Shown piece by piece: positions 1 to 5,748 of a stretch of DNA of 5,748 bases (position 1 is the first letter of the stretch; every line of letters starts with the position of its first letter). The notes beneath the pieces are model-generated. The model was not told where the DNA came from, ran no database searches, and saw only the letters and a list, made by a program, of their open reading frames with translations. This DNA comes from Rikenellaceae bacterium (lineage in GTDB: Bacteria > Bacteroidota > Bacteroidia > Bacteroidales > UBA932). Made by a program: the position numbers and the translations under genes. The stretch covers positions 19,608-25,355 of the forward strand of contig DOSU01000155.1 of the NCBI GenBank assembly GCA_003513895.1, given 5' to 3'.

Positions 1-2735
1 TTGAGAGCAAGATACTGCTCCCTTTTTACTGGTTCAAAACAATCAAAAGCACCGGCATAGACAAGTGACTCAATTGTTTTCTTGCCTGCCAGAGAGAGGT
101 TTACCTTTTCGATAAAATCAAAAATAGAAGTGAATTGCCCTCCTGCCTCAGTTCTGGCTGCTACAAAATTTTCCACAGCTGAGGAGCCTACTCCTTTTAT
201 TCCCGCCATGCCAAAGCGGATGTTTCCCTTTTTGTTTACTGTAAAAGTGTCTACACTTTCGTTTATGCATGGGCCCAAAACCGAGATCCCCATTCTCTTA
301 CACTCATCCATGTATTTTGTGATCTCCTCTATGTTGTCGAGGTTGCGGCTTAGGGTTGCCGCCATAAACTCTGCTGGATAGTTTGCCTTGAGATACGCAG
401 TCTGGTATCCTATCCACGCATAACATGTTGAGTGAGACTTATTGAATGCATATTGTGCAAAGGATTCCCAGTCCTTCCAAATCTTCTCCAGAATGTCAAT
501 TGTATAGCCATTTGAAGTACCTCCCTGAATGAACTGTTCTTTAAGCTCGTCCATCATATGTTTTATCTTCTTACCCATGGCTTTACGAAGCTGGTCGGCA
601 TCTCCCTTGTTAAAGCCTGCAAGTTTCTGTGAAAGAAGCATCACCTGCTCCTGATATACTGTAATGCCGTACGTGTCCGACAAAATCTCCTCCATCTCCG
701 GGACGTCGTACTCAATTTGCTTCAGACCTCTTTTCCGTTCAACAAAATCGGGGATATAGTCCATTGGGCCAGGCCTGTAAAGGGCATTCATGGCAATAAG
801 GTCTTCAAACCTGGATGGTTTTAGCTCTCTGAGCCATTTTCTCATTCCGTCGCTTTCAAACTGGAAAGTTGCAACACTGTCTCCTCTGCTGAAGAGTTCA
901 AACGTTGGCTTATCGTCTATTGGAATTGAATTAATATCTATTTCAATTCCGCGGGCTTTTTTGATATTGGACACTGCATCCTTTAAGATAGAGAGCGTTT
1001 TAAGACCGAGAAAGTCCATTTTGAGCATTCCTACCTTTTCAATCTGGGAGCCGTCATATTGCGAAACCCACATATCTTCACCGGTATCTTTATCCTTAGA
1101 TATACTTATGGGAATATGCTCCCTGAGGTCATCCCTCCCTATAATGATAGCGCATGCATGAACGCCTACATTTCTTACGTTTCCCTCAAGTTTTCTGGCA
1201 AAGTCCATAGTTTCCCGGATAAGCGGCTCCGGCGATTCAAAAGCCTCTCTTATTTCGGGAACATAGATCCGGCAATTGTCCAGATTCACTTCAACTGGTT
1301 TTCCGTCCGGGTCCGACGGAAATTTCAGTGGAATAAGCTTTGCAAGCCTGTCGGACTCATTCAGCGGAAGTTTTTGAATCCTGGCAATATCCCTGATTGC
1401 GCTTTTTGCGGCCATGGTTCCAAAAGTAACCACGCGCGAAACATGGTCCTTTCCGTATTTCTCTTCTACATACTTGAGTACCTTTGAGCGGCCGTCATCG
1501 TCAAAGTCGATATCAATATCCGGGAAGTTAACCCTGTCCGGATTAAGAAAACGCTCAAACAGGAGATCGTATTTAAGAGGATCTATGTCGGTTATTCTCA
1601 AACTATACGCCACTACAGATCCCGCGGCAGACCCTCTTCCCGGACCAACCCACACTTCCATTCTTCTTGCTGCAGAGATAAAGTCCTGAACAATGAGAAA
1701 ATAGTCCGAATATCCCATTCTTACAATTACTTCAAGCTCAAAATCTATTCTCTCTCTCTGGATTTCCGTAATTTCTCCATAACGGGCAACAGCACCTTTA
1801 TACGTAAGATCGCGAAGATAGTCTCCCGTGTTTTCAAAGTGTTCCGGTATCGGAAAGTTGGGCATTACCGGCTTTGATTCAATGCTGTACTTTTCGACCT
1901 TGTTCGCTATTTCAACCGAACTCTCAAGCGCCTGAGGAACATCGGCAAATATCTCTTCCATCTCTGCCTGACTCTTCAGATATTCCTGTTTTGTATATCT
2001 GAGGCGATCCGGATCGTCTACGTCCGAATTTGTTGTAAGGCAAATAAGTCTGTCGTGTGCTTCCCTGTCGTCGGCAGAGACAAAGTGAACATCGTTTGTA
2101 CAAACCACTTTCACATTATGTTTCGTCGCAAGCTCCAGTATTACCTTGTTCACTCTCTCCTGCACCACAAAAGTTGATGTGTCTGCTCCCGGCAGGTCTG
2201 TTTCATGCCTCTGAAGTTCAAGATAATAATCTTCGCCGAAAAGATTTTTATACCAGGTGATGGTTTTTTCGGCTGCCTCAATGTCCTCCATTGCAATTGC
2301 CCTGGCAACCTCACCTCCCAGGCAGGCAGATGAACAAATAAGGTTATTGTGGTATCTCTCGATCAGTTCCCTGTCAATTCTGGGCTTAGAATAAAATCCC
2401 TCTATAAAAGCATAAGAGGATAATTTCATCAGATTCTTATACCCCTCATGGTTCTTTGCAAGCAAGATAAGATGATAACCGCTCAGGTCTTCTTTCCCCT
2501 TTTTGTTGAAACGGCTTCCTTTTGACACATAGAATTCACAACCCACAATTGGTTTGATGGTCGGAAACTTTGAAGCGGTATCAAGAAACTCTTTTACACC
2601 ATACATGTTCCCGTGATCTGTAATTGCAAGAGCAATCTGTTTGTCTGCTGCTGCACTGCCGAATAGCTTTATTATTGATGCAGCACCATCCAGAACTGAG
2701 TACTGTGTATGAACATGAAGGTGTACGAAAGGCAT
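1..2735 (-). CDS. dnaE: DNA polymerase III subunit alpha (replicative polymerase), partial: C-terminus beyond the window start
   Basis: This is the catalytic subunit of the replicative DNA polymerase, which extends DNA at the fork in the cytoplasm. The frame is open without a stop from ATG at 2735 to the window edge, giving 911 codons. Seen in order: an N-terminal PHP domain (about residues 1-220) starting with a HLHVHT motif at 5-10; the palm, with GPGRGSAAGS followed by PDIDID at 405-410, which supplies the catalytic aspartates D406 and D408; the third aspartate D574 in KMDFLGL; fingers motifs ALYRPGPM at 651-658 and NKSHS at 765-769; and the start of the helix-hairpin-helix region, GMAGIKGVG, at 842-850. 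These match E. coli DnaE D401, D403 and D555 in place and spacing. The missing part should hold the OB fold and the tau-binding tail, since the family is usually about 1150-1250 residues. The start is the ATG just before the PHP motif; it has no Shine-Dalgarno, only an A-rich leader. Identification is near certain, and no frameshift is seen. Confidence 0.97.
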   Translation of the reverse strand, partial: MPFVHLHVHTQYSVLDGAASIIKLFGSAAADKQIALAITDHGNMYGVKEFLDTASKFPTIKPIVGCEFYVSKGSRFNKKGKEDLSGYHLILLAKNHEGYKNLMKLSSYAFIEGFYSKPRIDRELIERYHNNLICSSACLGGEVARAIAMEDIEAAEKTITWYKNLFGEDYYLELQRHETDLPGADTSTFVVQERVNKVILELATKHNVKVVCTNDVHFVSADDREAHDRLICLTTNSDVDDPDRLRYTKQEYLKSQAEMEEIFADVPQALESSVEIANKVEKYSIESKPVMPNFPIPEHFENTGDYLRDLTYKGAVARYGEITEIQRERIDFELEVIVRMGYSDYFLIVQDFISAARRMEVWVGPGRGSAAGSVVAYSLRITDIDPLKYDLLFERFLNPDRVNFPDIDIDFDDDGRSKVLKYVEEKYGKDHVSRVVTFGTMAAKSAIRDIARIQKLPLNESDRLAKLIPLKFPSDPDGKPVEVNLDNCRIYVPEIREAFESPEPLIRETMDFARKLEGNVRNVGVHACAIIIGRDDLREHIPISISKDKDTGEDMWVSQYDGSQIEKVGMLKMDFLGLKTLSILKDAVSNIKKARGIEIDINSIPIDDKPTFELFSRGDSVATFQFESDGMRKWLRELKPSRFEDLIAMNALYRPGPMDYIPDFVERKRGLKQIEYDVPEMEEILSDTYGITVYQEQVMLLSQKLAGFNKGDADQLRKAMGKKIKHMMDELKEQFIQGGTSNGYTIDILEKIWKDWESFAQYAFNKSHSTCYAWIGYQTAYLKANYPAEFMAATLSRNLDNIEEITKYMDECKRMGISVLGPCINESVDTFTVNKKGNIRFGMAGIKGVGSSAVENFVAARTEAGGQFTSIFDFIEKVNLSLAGKKTIESLVYAGAFDCFEPVKREQYLAL

Positions 2736-2758
2736 TGTTTGAGTTTTTAGCTTGGGGA

Positions 2759-2766
2759 TAAAGGTA
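2759..2766 (-). promoter_or_regulatory. weak candidate -7 promoter element for dnaE
   Basis: On the minus strand this reads TACCTTTA, seven of eight positions of the Bacteroides -7 consensus TAnnTTTG. It ends 23 bases before the dnaE ATG, the same distance as the candidate gpmI -7 element from its own start. I see no good TTTG -33 element at the usual 19-21 base spacing; that region is taken up by the terminator hairpin. It could be chance in AT-rich DNA, with dnaE served instead by read-through or by a promoter inside gpmI. Confidence 0.22.
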
Positions 2767-2767
2767 G

Positions 2768-2797
2768 AAAAATTGGGCCGATGAAAGTCACCGGCCC
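2768..2797 (-). terminator. intrinsic terminator downstream of gpmI
   Basis: Read on the minus strand, GGGCCGGTGA pairs with TCATCGGCCC around a CTT triloop. This gives a ten-base-pair stem: six outer G-C pairs, then a G-U wobble and three further Watson-Crick pairs. After AA it runs into five T residues. It begins 31 bases past the gpmI stop. In the plus-strand RNA the wobble becomes an A-C mismatch and the T run after the stem is shorter, so the structure is suited to minus-strand transcripts. It should end gpmI transcription and limit read-through into dnaE, whose start lies about 33 bases beyond the T run. Confidence 0.82.
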
Positions 2798-2828
2798 TTT
2801 GTAAAAGTTATAAACAAACAGTTGATTA

Positions 2829-4346
2829 CTATACCAGAGATTTGCCTGTCATGTCTTTAGGGGCATCCACTCCCATTAGTTTTAGAATTGTAGGTGCGAT
2901 GTCGGCAAGAATGCCACTATCTACACTTTTAACATCTTTGTCTACAACAATAAAAGGAACAGGGTTCAATGAATGGGCTGTATTTGGAGATCCGTCGCTG
3001 TTTACTGCGAAATCGGCATTTCCATGGTCTGCAGTTACCAGAACGGTATAACCCATTTTAACAGCTGCATCCACAACTTCTCCGGCACATTTGTCAACGG
3101 TGTCTACTGCTTTTCGGATTGCATCATATACTCCTGTGTGGCCCACCATATCGCCATTTGCAAAGTTAAGTATTATCAGATCGTGAGTGTTTTTGTTAAT
3201 CTCTGCAATAAGAGCCCCTTTAATTTCGGGAGCACTCATTTCCGGCTGCAGGTCGTATGTTGCAACTTTTGGAGAGTTAATGAGGATTCGGCTCTCGTTT
3301 TCAAAAACAGCCTCTCTTCCTCCCGAGAAGAAAAAGGTTACATGGGCATATTTTTCGGTTTCGGCTATTCTCAGTTGTTTTTTGCCTGCTTTTGAAACAA
3401 CCTCTCCAAGTGTGTTTTGTACATTGTCTTTGTCGTAAAGGATGTGCATTCCCCTGAATTTGTCGTCGTAAGGTGTAAGAGAACAATAGTAAAGCGGTAT
3501 TGTTTTCATCCCCTGCTCAGGCATATCCGACTGAGTGAGCACCTGAGTAATTTCCCTTGCTCTGTCGTTGCGGAAATTAAAGAAGATAACTGCATCTCCC
3601 TCCGAAAGAGTTGCAACAGGTTTTCCATCTTTGCCAACAGCAATAAGCGGATTTATAAATTCGTCGGTGATATTGTTGTCGTAGCTTTTTTGCATAGCAT
3701 CTGATCCGATTGCAAAAGCCTCTCCCTTTCCGTTAACCAGAAGTTCATAGGCGAGCTTGACCCTCTCCCATCTTTTGTCTCTGTCCATTGCATAGTAGCG
3801 GCCTATGATTGATGCAAGATGTCCCGTCGATTTGGCAAGATGCTTTTCAAGTTGCTCAATATAACCTTTGCCGCTGCGGGGATCGGTATCTCTGCCGTCC
3901 ATAAATGCATGAACATAAACCTTTTGGAGGTCGTATTTTTTTGCAAGGTCCAGAAAGGAAAACAAATGTTCCATAGCACTATGAACGCCGCCGTCGCTCA
4001 TCAATCCCATAAAGTGAAGAGCTTTTCCCGACTCTTTTGCATAGTCATAAACATTTTTTATCTCACGGTTTTCCAGAAGCCGTTTCTCCCTGCACGCCTT
4101 GTTTATCTTAACGAGATCCTGATAAACAACCCTTCCGGCTCCAATGTTAAGATGACCTACCTCGGAGTTTCCCATCTGTCCATCGGGAAGTCCTACATCT
4201 TCGCCGCATGCACTCAATGTTGAATTCGGATACTTAGCCACGAGTGCATCTATGTGAGGCTCACCCTGTGTGTATATGACATTTGACGCGTCTCTCTTTC
4301 CCACTCCCCAGCCGTCGAGAATCATTAAAAGTACCTTTTTATCCAT
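2829..4346 (-). CDS. gpmI: 2,3-bisphosphoglycerate-independent phosphoglycerate mutase (complete)
   Basis: This cytoplasmic enzyme interconverts 3-phosphoglycerate and 2-phosphoglycerate in glycolysis and gluconeogenesis through a phosphoserine intermediate, using two metal ions (usually Mn2+). It belongs to the alkaline phosphatase superfamily. Its 505 residues are the normal family length (about 505-515). The N-terminus has LDGWG with metal ligand D11, and MGNSEVGH with the nucleophile S61. The inserted transferase domain carries SDGGVHS (H122) and DGRDTDP (150-156). The C-terminal phosphatase half restores the metal site: D399 and H403 in NGDMVGH, D440 and H441 in TADHGN, and H458 in TAHS. 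These match the Geobacillus stearothermophilus ligands D403, H407, D444, H445 and H462 with a constant offset of four, so the enzyme should be active. The ATG at 4346 directly precedes the conserved first strand; there is no Shine-Dalgarno. It stops at TAG, is followed by a terminator, and is divergent from rnr. Confidence 0.98.
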   Translation of the reverse strand: MDKKVLLMILDGWGVGKRDASNVIYTQGEPHIDALVAKYPNSTLSACGEDVGLPDGQMGNSEVGHLNIGAGRVVYQDLVKINKACREKRLLENREIKNVYDYAKESGKALHFMGLMSDGGVHSAMEHLFSFLDLAKKYDLQKVYVHAFMDGRDTDPRSGKGYIEQLEKHLAKSTGHLASIIGRYYAMDRDKRWERVKLAYELLVNGKGEAFAIGSDAMQKSYDNNITDEFINPLIAVGKDGKPVATLSEGDAVIFFNFRNDRAREITQVLTQSDMPEQGMKTIPLYYCSLTPYDDKFRGMHILYDKDNVQNTLGEVVSKAGKKQLRIAETEKYAHVTFFFSGGREAVFENESRILINSPKVATYDLQPEMSAPEIKGALIAEINKNTHDLIILNFANGDMVGHTGVYDAIRKAVDTVDKCAGEVVDAAVKMGYTVLVTADHGNADFAVNSDGSPNTAHSLNPVPFIVVDKDVKSVDSGILADIAPTILKLMGVDAPKDMTGKSLV

Positions 4347-4356
4347 ATTATTTAGT

Positions 4357-4364
4357 TAAATTTG
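4357..4364 (+). promoter_or_regulatory. candidate -7 promoter element for rnr
   Basis: TAAATTTG is an exact match to the Bacteroides-type -7 consensus TAnnTTTG, on the plus strand 56 bases before the rnr ATG. Transcription would start near 4371 and give a leader of about 50 bases. No clear TTTG lies 19-21 bases upstream; only a T run at 4336-4340, inside the gpmI start region, is near. It is the best plus-strand candidate in the gap, but short AT-rich motifs like this arise easily by chance. Confidence 0.38.
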
Positions 4365-4369
4365 TATTT

Positions 4370-4399
4370 CAAAATAAGTCGAGCAGTTTATACTGCAAA
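4370..4399 (-). promoter_or_regulatory. candidate Bacteroides-type promoter for gpmI
   Basis: On the minus strand a TTTG (4399-4396) is followed after 18 bases by TTATTTTG (4377-4370). The second element matches seven of eight positions of TAnnTTTG. The spacing is close to the 19-21 bases usual for the Bacteroides primary sigma factor, and is 19 if the second element is read as TATTTTG. The -7 element ends 23 bases before the gpmI ATG, so the leader would be about 17 bases. It is the best candidate for driving gpmI. Confidence 0.5.
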
Positions 4400-4408
4400 A
4401 ATCGAGCA
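4379..4408. repeat. short inverted repeat flanked by a 7-base direct repeat in the divergent intergenic region
   Basis: TCGAGCA occurs at 4379-4385 and again at 4402-4408, 23 bases apart start to start. Between them, partly overlapping the first copy, GCAGT (4383-4387) and ACTGC (4392-4396) form an inverted repeat with a TTAT centre. The inverted repeat lies almost wholly in the spacer of the candidate gpmI promoter, a usual place for an operator. The arms are short, so chance is a real alternative. Confidence 0.3.
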
Positions 4409-4420
4409 AAATTACAAAAT

Positions 4421-5748
4421 ATGTATAATAAGAGAAACACTTCCAGAGACGCTAAGTTCAGCGGAAGGGGAAAAGATGGTCATAGAAAGGGTCCTGCAAA
4501 TGGAGGTTCGGGCCACAGAAAAGGACCGTCATCAAGAGAAGAGTCAACCGGCAAGGTTAGTATGACAAGAGAGGGCTATGCCTTTATTATACGCGAAGGC
4601 ATTGAAGACGATGTTTTTGTTCCGGCACAAAAACTGCGTGGTGCACTCCACGGAGATATTGTAAGAGTATCAATCGTGGCAAAAAAGAGTCTTACAAAAA
4701 GATATGAAGGCGAGGTTATTGAGATTGTAGAAAGAACAAAAAGACCATTTATTGGAATTCTCCAGATTACAGGAAATCAGGCCTGGGTCATATGTGAAAA
4801 CAAGAACATGCCTCATGACATTAAAATTCCTATTGAAGGAGTTGAAGATATTTACAACGGATTTAAGGTTGCCGCAATTGTGGATGAGTGGCCAAGAAGT
4901 GCAGAAGAACCTATCGGACACATAATTGAGGTATTGGGAAAACCTGGTGAGAACAACACCGAAATGCATGCCATTCTCACAGAATTCGGTCTTCCATTTC
5001 GTTTTGATCCTAAGGTCGAAAAAGAGGCCGAGAAGATTTCTGAAAAAATTGATCCCGAAGAGATAAAAAGACGCCGCGATTTCAGGGGGGTGACAACATT
5101 CACCATTGACCCTACCGATGCAAAAGATTTTGACGATGCTCTTTCACTTAAAAAACTTGACAACGGGAACTGGGAGGTTGGAGTCCACATTGCCGACGTA
5201 ACTCACTATGTACGCCCCGGAACGCTCGTTGAACAGGAGGCGCTTGAACGCGCTACTTCTGTATATCTTGTAGACAGAACTGTTCCAATGCTTCCGGAAA
5301 AGCTCTCCAACAAACTCTGTTCACTCCGTCCAAACGAAGAGAAATTGTGTTTCTCTGCTGTATTCGAGCTAAATGAAAAGGCCAAAATAATTACAAGATG
5401 GTTTGGCAGGACAATTATTGAGTCCGATTACCGGTTCGATTACGAAGAAGCACAAAATACTATTGAGACAAAAGAGGGTCCGCTCAAAAATGAGATTCTC
5501 AAACTGCACCAGCTTGCTTCGTCTCTTAGGAATGAAAGATTCTCAAAAGGAGCAATAAGCTTTGAAAGACCCGAAATGAAAGTTGAAGTCGACGAGGCCG
5601 GCAAACCAATACGAGTTTATCAGAAAGAGAGCAAAGACTCAAACTGGCTAATTGAAGAATTTATGCTTCTTGCAAACAAAGAGGTGGCATTTTTTGTAGG
5701 CGGAAAAGGAAGAGATTCAAAAACCTTTGTCTACCGTATCCACGAAGA
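4421..5748 (+). CDS. rnr: ribonuclease R (VacB/RNB family 3'-5' exoribonuclease), partial: C-terminus beyond the window end
   Basis: RNase R degrades RNA from the 3' end to short oligonucleotides, handles structured RNA, and acts in the cytoplasm in mRNA decay and rRNA quality control. Seen here are 442 codons. Residues 1-45 form a basic glycine-, serine- and arginine-rich tail containing GHRKGP twice (20-25 and 31-36). A first cold-shock OB domain follows (about 44-100; EGYAFI, DDVFVP, LHGDIVRV), then a second (about 108-165; RPFIG). The RNB catalytic domain starts near RRRDFRG (217). Its acidic site is D230, D236, D238 and D239 in TID-PTDAKDFDD, matching E. coli D272, D278, D280 and D281. 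HIADVTHYV (256), MLPEKLSN (290), LIEEFMLLAN and YRIHE (438-442) follow. The rest of RNB and the S1 domain are lost at the edge. ATG 4421 is chosen because the next in-frame ATG (4562) would remove the first OB strand (GKVSMTREG). There is no Shine-Dalgarno, only A-rich DNA. It lacks the N-terminal HTH domain of E. coli RNase R. Confidence 0.95.
   Translation, partial: MYNKRNTSRDAKFSGRGKDGHRKGPANGGSGHRKGPSSREESTGKVSMTREGYAFIIREGIEDDVFVPAQKLRGALHGDIVRVSIVAKKSLTKRYEGEVIEIVERTKRPFIGILQITGNQAWVICENKNMPHDIKIPIEGVEDIYNGFKVAAIVDEWPRSAEEPIGHIIEVLGKPGENNTEMHAILTEFGLPFRFDPKVEKEAEKISEKIDPEEIKRRRDFRGVTTFTIDPTDAKDFDDALSLKKLDNGNWEVGVHIADVTHYVRPGTLVEQEALERATSVYLVDRTVPMLPEKLSNKLCSLRPNEEKLCFSAVFELNEKAKIITRWFGRTIIESDYRFDYEEAQNTIETKEGPLKNEILKLHQLASSLRNERFSKGAISFERPEMKVEVDEAGKPIRVYQKESKDSNWLIEEFMLLANKEVAFFVGGKGRDSKTFVYRIHE

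Noticed and set aside
1059..1487. A 142-codon plus-strand open frame opposite dnaE, with several shorter plus-strand frames at 82-381, 790-1161, 1414-1689 and 2057-2260
   Set aside because: All lie antisense within the continuous dnaE frame, which carries every expected polymerase motif. Their translations show no recognisable domain and they have no promoter or start context.
2775..2797. Bidirectional terminator, also acting on plus-strand transcripts
   Set aside because: In plus-strand RNA the stem has an A-C mismatch after six pairs and only three T residues follow. No plus-strand gene ends here.
2973..3395. A 140-codon plus-strand open frame opposite gpmI, with others at 2842-3051, 3187-3438, 3417-3704 and 3819-4223, and a minus-strand frame at 3301-3486
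   Set aside because: They overlap the complete gpmI gene, whose catalytic residues all match the family, and look like shadows of its codon use. Cysteine- and phenylalanine-rich translations like these are typical of antisense frames.
4562..4564. Alternative rnr start at the in-frame ATG that begins MTREGYAF
   Set aside because: Starting here would delete the first strand of the first cold-shock OB domain (GKVSMTREG). The coding frame continues cleanly up to ATG 4421, with no stop between.
4362..4565. A 67-codon plus-strand frame starting at TTG in the divergent gap
   Set aside because: It runs out of frame through the rnr N-terminus, uses a TTG that belongs to a promoter-like TAAATTTG, and has no recognisable product.
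4670..5190. Minus-strand open frames at 4670-4969 and 4852-5190
   Set aside because: They lie antisense to the OB and RNB domains of rnr, which are clearly coding on the plus strand.
1..5748. Mobile element, CRISPR array, defence system, tRNA or rRNA gene, or an undescribed multi-gene system
   Set aside because: Three conserved housekeeping genes fill about 97% of the window, and the gaps of 93 and 74 bases hold only a terminator, promoter-like elements and short repeats. There are no repeat arrays, transposase frames, terminal inverted repeats or cloverleaf-forming stretches.

Overview
The window reads as ordinary chromosomal DNA of a member of the Bacteroidota, probably of Bacteroidales type. 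That placement is an inference. It rests on the style of the three proteins, the lack of Shine-Dalgarno sequences before all three starts (A-rich leaders instead), and promoter-like elements resembling the Bacteroides TTTG / TAnnTTTG pattern. Base composition is moderately AT-rich by eye.

Layout. On the minus strand, from the left edge to 2735, lies the N-terminal 911 residues of the replicative DNA polymerase III alpha subunit (dnaE). Its C-terminal part is cut off by the window start. A 93-base gap (2736-2828) follows, holding a convincing minus-strand intrinsic terminator. Next is a complete gene for cofactor-independent phosphoglycerate mutase (gpmI, 4346 to 2829, 505 residues). A 74-base divergent intergenic region (4347-4420) has candidate promoters for both directions. 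From 4421 to the right edge, on the plus strand, lies the N-terminal 442 residues of an RNase R / VacB exoribonuclease (rnr), cut off by the window end.

About 97% of the window is coding, and no stretch over 300 bases lacks a gene. I see no tRNA, rRNA, CRISPR array, insertion sequence, prophage or toxin-antitoxin gene.

The three genes do not form an obvious pathway: they serve chromosome replication, lower glycolysis and RNA decay. gpmI lies directly upstream of dnaE in the same orientation, but the terminator suggests they are mostly transcribed separately. I did not find a new biological system here. The points most worth a second look are the intact PHP metal site in DnaE, the repeat-bearing basic tail that stands in for an N-terminal HTH domain in RNase R, and the compact overlapping divergent promoter region.
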